Part shown: in pieces, positions 17,875 through 27,883 of the stretch
Layout of the letters: every line of letters starts with the position of its first letter
Numbering within the stretch: the first letter of the stretch is position 1
Assembly (NCBI GenBank): GCA_033764335.1
Contig: JANRJC010000066.1
Span: 51,250-115,249 of the forward strand
DNA: 64,000 nucleotides
DNA from: JAGQVA01 sp033764335
GTDB lineage: Bacteria; Bacteroidota; Bacteroidia; J057
Direction of reading: 5' to 3'
Notes under the pieces: model-generated
The model's database searches: none
Told to the model about the DNA's origin: nothing
Seen by the model: the letters and a program-made list of their open reading frames with translations, nothing else
Position numbers and translations under genes: made by a program

Positions 17875-18240
17875 ATGGCAAGAGTTAATCATTTTGAAAT
17901 CCCCGTGGATGACGCGGCACGCGCATCAAAGTTTTTCAGTGAAGTTTTTGGCTGGCAGATTTCCCAATGGGGAGACCAACCCTACTGGATGGCTGTCACG
18001 GGCGATGACCCGAATGCCGGCATCAACGGTGCATTAATCCAGCGCACGGATCCTCCCCAACCCGTGGTCAACACCATCGAAGTTGCCAATATAGATGACA
18101 CGATTGTCAACATCCGGGCAGCCGGAGGGGTAATTGTTATGGATAAAATGCCCATTCCTACGGTGGGTCACATGATTTATTTCCTTGACACCGAAGGCAA
18201 TACTCACGGAGCAATCCAACTCGACGAATCTGTGCAATAA
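17875..18240 (+). CDS. VOC (glyoxalase/bleomycin resistance/dioxygenase) superfamily protein
   Basis: 121 residues from MARVNHFEIPVDD; the open frame extends 10 codons further upstream but lacks family support. One VOC module pair is present: His6 at the start of strand 1, FFSEVFGWQISQWG, and a C-terminal GHMIYFLDTEGNTHGAIQ. The group binds a metal and small substrates; single-gene members of this type are often uncharacterised. It is followed after 24 bp by a small membrane protein gene, probably in one transcript. Confidence 0.85.
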   Translation: MARVNHFEIPVDDAARASKFFSEVFGWQISQWGDQPYWMAVTGDDPNAGINGALIQRTDPPQPVVNTIEVANIDDTIVNIRAAGGVIVMDKMPIPTVGHMIYFLDTEGNTHGAIQLDESVQ

Positions 18241-18264
18241 CTACACTACTCCTATACAATTCTT

Positions 18265-18672
18265 ATGAGAAATCTGAAAATCAACCACCTCGCGGCCATT
18301 GCGGCCATTCCGGTACACATGATTGTTCCGGCTGTATGGTACGGTATTTTCCAGGAACAATGGCTGACGCAAAACAAACTTACCCTCGCCGATGCCGAAG
18401 GCGCAAGCCCGATCATTTATGTCATTGCGATCATCACGGGAGCAATAACGGTTTATGGCATGGCATTTTTGTTTAAGCTGCTCAACATTGACTCTGTGGT
18501 AAAGGGGCTTCAGACCGCAGCGTTATTCTGGTTTGTTTTCCTTTTTGCGCAGGTATTGACACAGGATGTATTTGCCTTTAGACCTATGCTGGCATTTATT
18601 GATCAGGGCAATACATTCCTCACCTTTCTCGCCACCGGTGCCATCCTCGGTGGCTGGCGTAAGTATGAATGA
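18265..18672 (+). CDS. DUF1761-like four-helix membrane protein
   Basis: 135 residues with four predicted membrane segments (about 8-28, 48-70, 80-103, 112-130) and the N-terminal pattern NHLAAIAAIPVHMIVPAVWYGIF typical of DUF1761 proteins. The function is unknown. It lies 24 bp after the VOC gene. The following palindrome may mark the end of the transcript. Confidence 0.7.
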   Translation: MRNLKINHLAAIAAIPVHMIVPAVWYGIFQEQWLTQNKLTLADAEGASPIIYVIAIITGAITVYGMAFLFKLLNIDSVVKGLQTAALFWFVFLFAQVLTQDVFAFRPMLAFIDQGNTFLTFLATGAILGGWRKYE

Positions 18673-18717
18673 TGCCGTCATAAAAATTTTTCCTAATATC
18701 ATCGTATTTTGAGACAG

Positions 18718-18763
18718 TAGAGCCAGATGATCATCTGGCTCTACTTTTGATCATCTGGCTCTA
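18718..18763. repeat. Perfect palindrome plus a third copy of its arm
   Basis: TAGAGCCAGATGA (18718-18730) abuts its exact reverse complement (18731-18743), giving a 26-bp loopless palindrome. The right arm recurs directly at 18751-18763. It lies between the convergent DUF1761 and metH genes, so it may be a bidirectional terminator-like structure or a short dispersed repeat. Confidence 0.7.
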
Positions 18764-18790
18764 ACATAACCCATCGTATCTGAAATACAA

Positions 18791-21700
18791 TCAATACCCT
18801 AACGTTGGGCTTAGCCACCGCTCCATTTGTACAATATCCATTCCCTTGCGGGTAGCGTAGGACTCGACCTGCTCACGGGTGATTTTGCCCACGGCAAAAT
18901 ACCGCGACTCCGGATGGCTAAAATATAGTCCGCTGACAGAGGAAACGGGGTACATTGCAAGGCTTTCGGTCAATTGAATTCCCGCATTTTCAGGGACCTT
19001 CAACAGGTCAAAAAGGGTGCGTTTTTCTGTATGGTCGGGATTTGCAGGATACCCGGGCGCAGGGCGAATACCCTGATAGGCCTCTTTGATCAGGTCAGTG
19101 TTGGAAAGGTTTTCATTCGCAGCGTAACCCCAAAACTCGCGCCTTACGCGCTTGTGCATCAGTTCAGCGAAAGCCTCTGCCAAGCGGTCGGCCAGAGCCT
19201 TGAGCATGATACTGCTGTAATCGTCGTGATCGGCTTCAAACTCGGCGAGTTTCTTTTCAATCCCAATCCCCACCGTCACCGCAAATGCACCGATATGATC
19301 AGCCAGGCCACTTTCTCGAGGTGCAATAAAGTCTGACAGACAGATATTGGGCGTGTCGGTTTTATCGCTTTGCTGACGAAGATTGTAAAAATGGGTGAGC
19401 AGATTCGTTCGGGACTCGTCGGTATATATCGCTACATCATCGTCATTGACGCTATTGGCGGGGAAAATGCCAATGACAGCCTGTGCTTCCAGCCATTTTT
19501 CCGCAATGATTTTCTGAAGCATAGATTGGGCGTCCTCGTAAAGTTTGCGGGCTTCTGCACCTTTTTCTGCGTCGTCGAGGATTTTTGGGAACGTACCATT
19601 CATCTCCCAGGTATAAAAGAAAGGCGTCCAGTCTATGTACGCGCTGATTTCCGCAAGGTCGTATTGATTAAAGACCTGCACACCTGCTCTTACGGGCGCC
19701 GGGGCGACGCCTTTGCTCCAGTCAATCGGGAATTTGTTCTTACGGGCGTCGGACAGGCTTCGGTAAGTTTTGGTTTTGCTGCGGGCCAGATGGCCTTCGC
19801 GCATGAGTTCGTATTCCGCCTTGATTTCCTGCGCATATATTTCCCGCTGCGAAACTTCCTCGCTGAGGAGTTTGTTGGCTACCGGCACACATTTGGAAGC
19901 GTCCAGTACGTGTACAACAGGACCGGAGTACTTGGGGTTGATTTTGACGGCGGTATGAATGCGTGAAGTTGTGGCTCCGCCAATCAGCAGAGGAAGTTTC
20001 ATTCCGCGTTTTTCCATTTCCTCAGCCACAAACACCATCTCATCAAGGGAAGGTGTAATCAGACCGCTGAGGCCGACGATATCCACTTTTTCGGTCTCGG
20101 CGATATCGAGGATTTTTTCGAGGGGAACCATTACCCCCAGGTCAATGACTTCATAATTGTTGCAGCCCAATACAACCCCCACGATATTTTTGCCAATGTC
20201 GTGTACGTCGCCTTTGACCGTAGCAAGCAATACTTTCCCGGCAGTAGAATTTTCCGTTCCGGCCTTTTCCTCCTCCATAAACGGAAGGAGGTATGCCACG
20301 GCTTTTTTCATTACACGGGCACTTTTTACTACCTGAGGCAAAAACATTTTCCCTGCGCCAAACAAATCACCTACCACATTCATCCCGTCCATCAGCGGGC
20401 CTTCGATCACGTGGAGCGGGCGGGCAAATTGTCGGCGGGCCTCGTCGGTGTCCACTTCAATATATTCGGTGATACCATTGACGAGGGCGTAAGTGAGTCG
20501 TTCGTTTACCGGTTTTTCACGCCATTCGAGGTTTACTTTGCGCACCGCGCCGCTTTGTTTGACGCTTTCGGCGAAGTCCACGAGTCTTTCGGTTGCGTCG
20601 TCGCGCCGGTTAAGAATGACATCTTCGACTTTTTCGAGGAGGTCTTTGGGCACGTCTTCGTAGATTTGCAGCATGCCGGCATTTACGATGCCCATGTCCA
20701 TGCCTGCGCGAATGGCGTGATAGAGGAATACCGCATGAATGGCCTCTCGAACGGCGTCATTTCCCCGAAAAGAAAAAGACACATTGCTCACGCCCCCGCT
20801 GACCATTGCATAGGGAAGGTTCTTTTTAATCCAGCGGGTAGCCTCGATAAAGTCAACGGCGTAATTGTTGTGCTCTTCGATCCCGGTAGCGACGGCAAAG
20901 ATGTTGGGGTCAAAAATAATGTCCCAGGGTTTTATGCCCACTTCTTCGGTGAGGATTTTATAGGCGCGGGCGCAGATTTCGATTTTACGCTGGAAGGTAT
21001 CGGCCTGTCCTTTTTCGTCAAAGGCCATGACTACGACGGCTGCGCCGTATTTTTTGACGGTTTTTGCCTGTTCGACAAATTTTTCCACTCCCTCTTTCAT
21101 GGAAATGGAATTGACAATTCCCTTCCCCTGAATACATTTGAGGCCGGCTTCGATGACTTCCCATTTAGAAGAGTCAATCATCACGGGCACACGGCTGATG
21201 TCAGGCTCGGCAGCGAGGAGATTGAGGAAACGCACCATCGCGGCTTTAGAGTCGAGCATTCCCTCATCCATATTGATGTCAATCACCTGAGCGCCTCCTT
21301 CTACCTGTTGGCGGGCGACGGAAAGTGCTTCGTCATATTTACCATCCTTGATCAGGCGGGCAAAAGCGCGGGAGCCGGTGACGTTGGTGCGTTCGCCGAC
21401 ATTCACAAAATTGGTTTGAGACGTAATAGTCAGCGGTTCGAGGCCACTGAGCATCGGGAGATTTTGGGCTTCGGGAATTTTCCGTGGGGTGAATCCCTGA
21501 GCGGCTTCGGCAATGGCTTTGATATGATCGGGAGTGCTTCCACAGCAACCTCCGACGATATTGAGGATTCCGTCTTCGAGGAAAGTGCGTATCAGCCCGG
21601 CCATGGCTTCGGGCGATTGGTCATATTGCCCAAATTCATTGGGAAGTCCGGCATTGGGATAAGCACTCACCGGCATGGGTGCGATACGGGAAAGGTCTTT

Positions 21701-22495
21701 TACATACTGGCGAAGTTGTTTGGCACCCAAAGCACAGTTTAGCCCGACGCTAAAGAGGTCAGCATGTGCAACAGATATATAAAAAGCCTCTACCACCTGT
21801 CCGGAGAGGGTGCGCCCGGAAGCGTCAGTAATCGTTCCGGATATCATCACCGGCAGGTCTTTCAGGCCACGTTCTTCCTTGAGGGTATCAATGGCAAAAA
21901 TGGCTGCTTTGCAGTTGAGCGTGTCGAAAACCGTCTCCACCAGCAGAATGTCTGCTCCGCCATCCAACAGGCCGCGGGCCTGATCGTAATAAGCCTCCAC
22001 CAGATCATCAAAAGTCACCGCCCGGTAGCCGGGGTCATTGACCTCGGGAGAAAGCGAAGCAGAACGGGTGGTAGGCCCAAGGGCTCCCGCGACAAACCTC
22101 GGTTTGTCGGGATCGAGGCGGGTAAACTCATCGGCCACTTCTTTCGCGATTTTCGCCGAGGCAAAATTCAGTTCATACACCCGGTCTTCCATGTGGTAAT
22201 CCGCCATGGAAATCGCATTAGCACTGAAGGTATTGGTTTCGATAATATCTGAGCCTGCGGTCAGATACTGTCGGTGGATTTCTTTAATGATATCAGGGCG
22301 GGTAATGGACAAAAGGTCGTTGTTGCCCTTAAGTTGTCCGGGATGATCTTTGAACCGGTCCCCGCGAAAGTCGTCTTCTTCCAGTTTATACCGCTGGATC
22401 ATCGTTCCCATCGCCCCGTCAAGAAGGAGTATTCGGGTTTTGAGAATGGTTTCCAGTCTTTGGCGCGTGTTAAGAAGGGTTTGTGTTGTGTCCAT
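18791..22495 (-). CDS. metH: Cobalamin-dependent methionine synthase
   Basis: 1234 residues, the full length of the family. It transfers the methyl group of methyl-tetrahydrofolate to homocysteine through B12. Domains in order: homocysteine-binding (1-330) with zinc ligands Cys254 (GLNC), Cys317 and Cys318 (GGCCGS); pterin-binding (about 355-640); B12-binding with DVHDIGKN (763-770, His765 as cobalt ligand) and the later LSGLITPSLDEM; and the SAM-binding activation domain (about 900-1234, HKRVRREFWGYA, RPAPGYPANPDH). All four modules are in one chain. No B12 or SAM riboswitch was recognised in the 86 bp upstream. Confidence 0.98.
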   Translation of the reverse strand: MDTTQTLLNTRQRLETILKTRILLLDGAMGTMIQRYKLEEDDFRGDRFKDHPGQLKGNNDLLSITRPDIIKEIHRQYLTAGSDIIETNTFSANAISMADYHMEDRVYELNFASAKIAKEVADEFTRLDPDKPRFVAGALGPTTRSASLSPEVNDPGYRAVTFDDLVEAYYDQARGLLDGGADILLVETVFDTLNCKAAIFAIDTLKEERGLKDLPVMISGTITDASGRTLSGQVVEAFYISVAHADLFSVGLNCALGAKQLRQYVKDLSRIAPMPVSAYPNAGLPNEFGQYDQSPEAMAGLIRTFLEDGILNIVGGCCGSTPDHIKAIAEAAQGFTPRKIPEAQNLPMLSGLEPLTITSQTNFVNVGERTNVTGSRAFARLIKDGKYDEALSVARQQVEGGAQVIDINMDEGMLDSKAAMVRFLNLLAAEPDISRVPVMIDSSKWEVIEAGLKCIQGKGIVNSISMKEGVEKFVEQAKTVKKYGAAVVVMAFDEKGQADTFQRKIEICARAYKILTEEVGIKPWDIIFDPNIFAVATGIEEHNNYAVDFIEATRWIKKNLPYAMVSGGVSNVSFSFRGNDAVREAIHAVFLYHAIRAGMDMGIVNAGMLQIYEDVPKDLLEKVEDVILNRRDDATERLVDFAESVKQSGAVRKVNLEWREKPVNERLTYALVNGITEYIEVDTDEARRQFARPLHVIEGPLMDGMNVVGDLFGAGKMFLPQVVKSARVMKKAVAYLLPFMEEEKAGTENSTAGKVLLATVKGDVHDIGKNIVGVVLGCNNYEVIDLGVMVPLEKILDIAETEKVDIVGLSGLITPSLDEMVFVAEEMEKRGMKLPLLIGGATTSRIHTAVKINPKYSGPVVHVLDASKCVPVANKLLSEEVSQREIYAQEIKAEYELMREGHLARSKTKTYRSLSDARKNKFPIDWSKGVAPAPVRAGVQVFNQYDLAEISAYIDWTPFFYTWEMNGTFPKILDDAEKGAEARKLYEDAQSMLQKIIAEKWLEAQAVIGIFPANSVNDDDVAIYTDESRTNLLTHFYNLRQQSDKTDTPNICLSDFIAPRESGLADHIGAFAVTVGIGIEKKLAEFEADHDDYSSIMLKALADRLAEAFAELMHKRVRREFWGYAANENLSNTDLIKEAYQGIRPAPGYPANPDHTEKRTLFDLLKVPENAGIQLTESLAMYPVSSVSGLYFSHPESRYFAVGKITREQVESYATRKGMDIVQMERWLSPTLGY

Positions 22496-22519
22496 ATTTC
22501 GAAATTGCGTTTACCGGTG

Positions 22520-22527
22520 CAAAGGTA
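22520..22527 (-). promoter_or_regulatory. Candidate -7 promoter element for metH
   Basis: The minus strand reads TACCTTTG, an exact TAnnTTTG match, 25 nt before the metH start. No good -33 TTG is visible at the expected distance. Confidence 0.4.
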
Positions 22528-22581
22528 CGCAAAACGAATATGTAATGAAGATAAAGGATGATAAAATGTTACAAATACTCG

Positions 22582-23424
22582 CTATTGAGTCTGGCTCCGG
22601 GTAAGGGAAATTTTTTCGGTTAAACGTTCGCGGTTTTCAACGGCTTCGGTAAAACGGGGATCCAATTCTATTACCCGATCATAGGTGCGGATGGCCTCGT
22701 TGTAGCGGTTGAGTTCGGTCAGAACCATTGCCCGATTGTACCAGCCAAAGGCATAGCTGGGGTCAAGAGATACCGCTTTTTCAAAATCGGGGAGGGATTC
22801 GGCGAGTTTTCCCATGCGAAATTTTGCCAGGCCGCGATTATTAAAAGCCATCGTATGGCCGGGGTCAAGTCCGGCAGCACGGCCGTAGTCCAGAACAGCC
22901 TGATGATAATTTTCCCGATCGTAGTGGATATTTCCCCGGAGAAACCAAACTTCCGGAAAATGGGGATTCAGGCGAATGGCCCGGTCAAGGTCGTTAAGGG
23001 CGGGTTCGTACCAAGCAAGGTCATAATTTGTACTGGCTCTATTGGTATAAGCTTCAACAAAAGCGGAATCAAGTTTGATCGCCCGCTCAAAATCGCTCAG
23101 CGCTTCGCTGTATTGGTTGAGGTACCTGTGGGTAAGCCCGCGTTCGTTCCACGCCGGAGCAAACAAAGGATCAAGCTTGATAGCCTGGTCAAAATCAGCG
23201 ACTGCCGGGGCGTATCGAAAGAGAATTCGTTTTGCCACACCGCGATAATACCAAGCGGGAGCATAAGTCGAATCTACTTCAATTGCCACGGTACAATACT
23301 GAATTTGTTTGTGGAGATTTTCGTAGGAAATGGCTTTTTCCACCCATTGCTGAGCGGTCTGGGCAAAAGAAATAACAGAAAGTAAAAAGAGCAGAGAAAA
23401 GGTTGTGATCATTTTCAAACGCAT
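22582..23424 (-). CDS. Exported TPR-repeat protein
   Basis: About 280 residues from MRLKMITTFSLLFLLSVISFAQ, a signal peptide; the open frame extends 10 codons upstream, and an ATG four codons later is also possible. Seven or so tetratricopeptide repeats fill the rest, several nearly canonical (AWYYRGVAKRILFRYAPAVA, AFNNRGLAKFRMGKLAESLP). TPRs mediate protein-protein contacts; the partner is unknown. It is 86 bp upstream of metH on the same strand, but the -7 element in the gap suggests separate transcription. Confidence 0.85.
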   Translation of the reverse strand: MRLKMITTFSLLFLLSVISFAQTAQQWVEKAISYENLHKQIQYCTVAIEVDSTYAPAWYYRGVAKRILFRYAPAVADFDQAIKLDPLFAPAWNERGLTHRYLNQYSEALSDFERAIKLDSAFVEAYTNRASTNYDLAWYEPALNDLDRAIRLNPHFPEVWFLRGNIHYDRENYHQAVLDYGRAAGLDPGHTMAFNNRGLAKFRMGKLAESLPDFEKAVSLDPSYAFGWYNRAMVLTELNRYNEAIRTYDRVIELDPRFTEAVENRERLTEKISLTRSQTQ

Positions 23425-23467
23425 GCACGGAAGATTTTTGAGGGTTAAATTCAAAATCGGGATACAT

Positions 23468-23963
23468 ACGAGAGCCGCGAAGTTTTGGATTTTTTTTTAT
23501 AAAAACGGAATTATAAACTTATGGGAATATTAGATCAAAACACTCTACCTAGGCAGACATTGAGCATGGAGGAAATAAGTCTTGGTGATTCTCTTCTTCC
23601 TCGGTGGTTTTCTCGGTTGCGTAAGATTTGCCAACAGCAATTCATTTTCCATCACCGAAGCCGCCGAAAACACCTTCTGCGTACCGGGATTGCGCGGGTC
23701 ATTGGTAACGGGGGCGACTAATCGCATTATTTATCGGGGGGCAATGGGCGAGAGCAGCCCCGAGAGAGCCGCCCCTAAAGGGGACGGCTATTCATAATGG
23801 TGGTTTCGGGGGCTGCCGATGAATAGTCCCCCGCTTTAGGGGGGAAACATGGCACGCCCCGGGGGAAATACGGCACGTCTTTGTACGCTCAGGGGGTTTT
23901 TGCTATATTATGAGAAAGACAGCGAAATTGACTATAAATTAAAATGATCATAATTAAGAAAAT
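23468..23963. other. Intergenic region without a supported gene
   Basis: The short frames on both strands have no start context or family likeness. The minus-strand frame around 23545-23727 looks somewhat protein-like (VTNDPRNPGTQKVF) and could be a gene relic. The GC-rich inverted-repeat cluster at 23755-23844 fills the second half. Confidence 0.5.
23755..23844. repeat. Cluster of nested inverted repeats
   Basis: Three stems are visible: AGCCCCGA paired with TCGGGGGCT as the outer arms, an inner hairpin GCCGCCCC-TAAA-GGGG(A)CGGC, and CTATTCAT paired with ATGAATAG. A further CCCCC/GGGGG stem follows (23827-23844). The layout suggests a short interspersed palindromic element or a compound terminator rather than coding sequence. 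Confidence 0.55.
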
Positions 23964-25742
23964 ATGAAAAAAATAAGTAGAGCAGCGTTTCTTAAGACAA
24001 GTTCGCTGGCTGTTGCAGCCGCAATTAACCCGCCAACTCTCTTTGGAGAATCACTCCTATTCGCAGATTCCATTGATCAAGTGATGCTAACCCGCCTGGT
24101 GAAAGCCAACGATAATTCGGTGGAACAATTTCTGCAAATGATATCATCGCCCCGACAAAGACAATACTACCGCAACCTCAGCGAATCATTTTCTGTCCTG
24201 GCTGCCGCTTTCTCTCATCCCGAGTCCTTGTATTATGGGTCCAGCGAGGTTGTGCAAGCCTTGCATAGCCTCATAGACAAATTACGGGCGTTTCAGTATC
24301 CGGATGGTACGCTTGATTCCGGAGGAAACCGGAAATCACCTCCTGATACTGCATTTGTATTGGATTCTCTATATCCCGCAGCGCTGATACTGAAGGAAAA
24401 AGAGACTAATGAAATTGTCGCAGTAAAAACCAAACTCAATGAATTTTTGCTCGCAGCAGGTGAAGGAATCCGGACAGGTGGTGTTCATACCCCCAATCAC
24501 CGATGGGAAATCTGCGCAACTTTAGCCAAGCTGTACAAATTATTCGGAGATAAAAAGTATGTCGAGCGGATAGATGAATGGCTGGCGGAGGGAATTTATC
24601 AAAATTCAGACGGCAATTATCCCGAAAGAAGCAGAAACTATGCTGTTGTTGAAAATCAGGCCTTTATCACAATGGGTGAAATATTAAACCGTCCGGAACT
24701 ATTTGAGATCGTTTCCCGGAATCTAACTGCCACTTATTATTATATGGAACCCGATGGTGAGTTGGTGAGCCTGGACTCAAGAAGACAGGATCAGTTCAGG
24801 CCGATATCCGTTTATCTGAATTATATGGCCTACCGATACATGGCTATCCATGAAAACAGCGATTTTTTTGCATCGGTTGCACGCGAGGTTGAGCGCCTTA
24901 GTGATTTCGACAGATATATTATCAGAAGAGCTTTGCCTTTTTTTATGAGCAGTTCCCTATTACAAAGAGAAATGCCGAAGGGCAAAACTTTACCCACTAC
25001 CTTCACCCAACACTTTAAAGAATCAGACCTGGTCAGAATCAAAAGAGGCGACATTACCGTTTCCATTTTTGGTGGCAATGACCTGCCGCTAACCGTGGCG
25101 TCAGGGAGATCATGCAACCCCACATTCTTTACCTTCCGAAAAAGATCTGCCATTCTGGAATATGCCCGCCTTTCCACGTCATTCTTTAATACCGGTTATG
25201 TGAGAAGTGAAGGACTAAAGAAGGACGGGAACAAGTACCGTTTGTATGAAAAGAAAGAAGCTTATTATTATCACCCGATGCCCGAAGATAAAAGAAATAA
25301 AAAAGGCGATTATCTGCTAAGTCCCTCCCTTGACGAAAGATTCTGGAGCAAAATGGATTTCGAATCAAGGCCCAAAACAACCGTGACACTGGAATCGAAA
25401 ATTGTCATCGAAGAAATTGAAAATTCCTTCAGGATTGAGATAGAAGTGGAAGGAGCTGAAAATGTGGAAGTTACGCTGGATCTGTGTTTTAAAGACGGGG
25501 GAACATTTGAAGGCGTATTGCAGGGAGAAAAAGAGAAAGACTTTTTCATAGAAGGAGAATTCGCGAAATACACCTTCGGAAGTGATACCATTGAAGTCGG
25601 GCCGGGAAAACACGAACATGAGCGAGTGGAAGGATTGGATGGAGAGGTTTATTCCACCCATTTCGGATCCATCAAAGGGGCGGGACAGCATCTTTACATT
25701 ACTGGTTTGGTGCCGTTTAGGCATGTTTTGATGGTTAGGTAG
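23964..25742 (+). CDS. Exported heparinase/polysaccharide-lyase-like protein (tentative)
   Basis: 592 residues. The N-terminus (MKKISRAAFLKTSSLAVAAA) looks like a secretion signal, of Tat-like layout but without twin Arg. Residues about 60-330 are helical with NHRWEICATLAKLYKLFGDKKYVERI, SDGNYPERSRNYAVVENQAF and SRRQDQF, resembling the alpha/alpha-toroid of polysaccharide lyases (Asn-His and Tyr/Arg positions). The C-terminal part is beta-rich. No catalytic assignment is certain. It stands alone, without the SusC/SusD genes expected of a full polysaccharide utilisation locus. It may act on uronic-acid polymers. Confidence 0.5.
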   Translation: MKKISRAAFLKTSSLAVAAAINPPTLFGESLLFADSIDQVMLTRLVKANDNSVEQFLQMISSPRQRQYYRNLSESFSVLAAAFSHPESLYYGSSEVVQALHSLIDKLRAFQYPDGTLDSGGNRKSPPDTAFVLDSLYPAALILKEKETNEIVAVKTKLNEFLLAAGEGIRTGGVHTPNHRWEICATLAKLYKLFGDKKYVERIDEWLAEGIYQNSDGNYPERSRNYAVVENQAFITMGEILNRPELFEIVSRNLTATYYYMEPDGELVSLDSRRQDQFRPISVYLNYMAYRYMAIHENSDFFASVAREVERLSDFDRYIIRRALPFFMSSSLLQREMPKGKTLPTTFTQHFKESDLVRIKRGDITVSIFGGNDLPLTVASGRSCNPTFFTFRKRSAILEYARLSTSFFNTGYVRSEGLKKDGNKYRLYEKKEAYYYHPMPEDKRNKKGDYLLSPSLDERFWSKMDFESRPKTTVTLESKIVIEEIENSFRIEIEVEGAENVEVTLDLCFKDGGTFEGVLQGEKEKDFFIEGEFAKYTFGSDTIEVGPGKHEHERVEGLDGEVYSTHFGSIKGAGQHLYITGLVPFRHVLMVR

Positions 25743-25813
25743 GGGGGCTGTACAGAATTATCTATGAGGGTTTACCTCACATTTTACGTACTAATAAACA
25801 GACAAAATAAAAT

Positions 25814-27883
25814 ATGAAAGCAAACGAGACCAAAGTAGATAAGTTTTTAGCGACAAATGAAACGACTTTTGCAATTCCAGTTTATCAGAGAAACTACGAC
25901 TGGACTCTAACACAATGTAAACAACTTCTGCATGACATTATCGAAACCGGTAGGAACGATAAGGTAAACGCACACTTTATTGGTAGTATCGTTTACGTTC
26001 ATGATGATGTTTACACAGCATCAGGACTAACAGAACTTACCATAATTGACGGCCAGCAACGGCTGACAACCATAACTTTGATTTATATTGCCCTATACCG
26101 TCTCGCCAAGCAACTTAACAATCAAATGCTGGTGAATCGAATTCACAAAACATACTTGATAAATGAATTTGCACCTGAAGCGGAGAAACTGAAGCTCAAA
26201 CCGACAGAAAATAACAAAGAAGCTTTAAGACATATTCTAAACTCAACGGACGGGGAAGAATTCAAAGGCTACTCAAAAATCATAGAGAACTTTGAATATT
26301 TCAGGTCAGCTATCACAACTGAAAACTTTGAGACAGTTCAACGTGGATTATCGAAACTTATATTCGTTGATATAGCGCTCGATAGGCAAAAAGACAATCC
26401 TCAGAGAATTTTTGAAAGTCTCAATTCAACAGGTTTGGAATTATCACAAGCTGACCTAATCAGAAACTATATTTTGATGGGGCTTTCGCGGACAAACCAA
26501 GAGAAAATTTATAAAAGCTATTGGGAAGTCATTGAAAAAAATGCGAAAGACGAAACTTTGAACAAGACGAGAGTATCTGAATTTATAAGAGACTACCTCA
26601 CCTTGAGGAATAAGGAAATCCCAAACAAAGGAGATGTTTATGTGACTTTCAAGGCTACCTACCCAACAACGACCGTTGATGATTTGGAAGAGGTTTTATC
26701 GAAATTGAAATCTCTAAGCAAGTTTTACAACAAGCTTGTAAATCCTAAGAATGAAGCTGACCGAGAAATAAGGCAACAACTTGAATATATCAGCAGACTT
26801 GAAATAAATGTTGCTTTTCCATTTTTAATGAAAGTATATGAAGACTACTCAAACAGCTTAATTGACAAGCCCACTTTCATTTCTATTTTATCATTGGTGC
26901 AATCATTTACATTCAGACGTTTTATTTTGGGCTTACCAACTAATGCCCTTAATAAAATTTTCATGACCCTCTATGATAAGGTAGAACAAGACAACTATCT
27001 GCATTCAATTCAAAAATCACTAATGCAGCGCACGGGCGTGCAGCGTTTTCCTAGAAATACAGAGACAATCAATGCTCTTAAAGAAAAGGATGTTTACAAC
27101 ATAAAACCCAAAAACAGAACATATTTACTTGAAAGAATCGAAAACTATCAGAATACAGAACCAGTAATCATTGAAGGTAATTCGGACATAACCATTGAAC
27201 ACATTTTTCCACAGAATCCTGACCCCAAATGGAAAATAGAATTAGGTACAGATGAATACAATTTTATCAAAGAGAATTATCTAAACACAATTGGAAACCT
27301 AACATTATCGGGCAACAACGGGAAACTTGGAAATAAGCCCTTTGCCGAAAAGCAAGCGATGAACATTGATGAAAAAGAGCAGGGATACAAATTCAGCAGA
27401 CTTTGGCTTAATCGAGACCTGAAAGAAAAAACGAAATGGAACAAAGAAAAAATTGAAAATCGGGCTAATCAAATAGGGAAAAGATTTTTGAAAATTTGGG
27501 AAAGCCCAAACATTGAAGTTGAAGAACAGTCGAATAATAATGAGGTCAATATTTTTGACGCTGACGACCCAACGCACAAAAGATTGGAATATGCCATATT
27601 TTTTGACCAAAAGCTTGAAGTATCACAAGTTGCCAAACTTTACATTGAAGTTCTTAAACAACTCTTTGACTTACAGCCTGAAACCTTTTTCACATCAGAA
27701 ATTGGCGAAAGAATTAGCTTGACAAAGACACCTGAAACAAGCAACCTGAGACAATCTGCCCCCATTAATCAATCATATTTCATAGAATCTGGATATTCAA
27801 ATAGAGACAAGTTCGACCGAATAAAACAAGCATTGACAATTTTTGGATTTGAAGATGAATTAATGATAAAGTATGCGGACTAA
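25814..27883 (+). CDS. DUF262-DUF1524 (GmrSD-like) HNH nuclease
   Basis: 689 residues. The N-terminal DUF262 domain shows IPVYQRNYDW (21-30) and the ParB-like nucleotide-binding motif IDGQQRLTT (78-86). The C-terminal DUF1524 HNH nuclease shows TIEHIFPQNPDPKW (His463) and NTIGNLTLSGNNGKLGNKPF. A further 100-residue C-terminal segment has no recognised domain. The arrangement matches single-chain relatives of the type IV restriction enzyme GmrSD, which cut modified phage DNA with NTP hydrolysis. The gene is visibly AT-richer than its neighbours and followed by a toxin-antitoxin pair, as in defence islands. Whether it targets modified DNA is inference. Confidence 0.88.
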   Translation: MKANETKVDKFLATNETTFAIPVYQRNYDWTLTQCKQLLHDIIETGRNDKVNAHFIGSIVYVHDDVYTASGLTELTIIDGQQRLTTITLIYIALYRLAKQLNNQMLVNRIHKTYLINEFAPEAEKLKLKPTENNKEALRHILNSTDGEEFKGYSKIIENFEYFRSAITTENFETVQRGLSKLIFVDIALDRQKDNPQRIFESLNSTGLELSQADLIRNYILMGLSRTNQEKIYKSYWEVIEKNAKDETLNKTRVSEFIRDYLTLRNKEIPNKGDVYVTFKATYPTTTVDDLEEVLSKLKSLSKFYNKLVNPKNEADREIRQQLEYISRLEINVAFPFLMKVYEDYSNSLIDKPTFISILSLVQSFTFRRFILGLPTNALNKIFMTLYDKVEQDNYLHSIQKSLMQRTGVQRFPRNTETINALKEKDVYNIKPKNRTYLLERIENYQNTEPVIIEGNSDITIEHIFPQNPDPKWKIELGTDEYNFIKENYLNTIGNLTLSGNNGKLGNKPFAEKQAMNIDEKEQGYKFSRLWLNRDLKEKTKWNKEKIENRANQIGKRFLKIWESPNIEVEEQSNNNEVNIFDADDPTHKRLEYAIFFDQKLEVSQVAKLYIEVLKQLFDLQPETFFTSEIGERISLTKTPETSNLRQSAPINQSYFIESGYSNRDKFDRIKQALTIFGFEDELMIKYAD

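Noticed and set aside
20201..21742. 513-codon frame on the plus strand inside metH
   Set aside because: It is antisense to a full-length metH and has no recognisable domain; a composition effect.
22496..22581. SAM or cobalamin riboswitch upstream of metH
   Set aside because: The gap is only 86 bp and shows none of the conserved cores or stems.
23545..23727. Possible 60-residue protein on the minus strand
   Set aside because: Protein-like in places, but there is no signal, domain or promoter; at most a relic.
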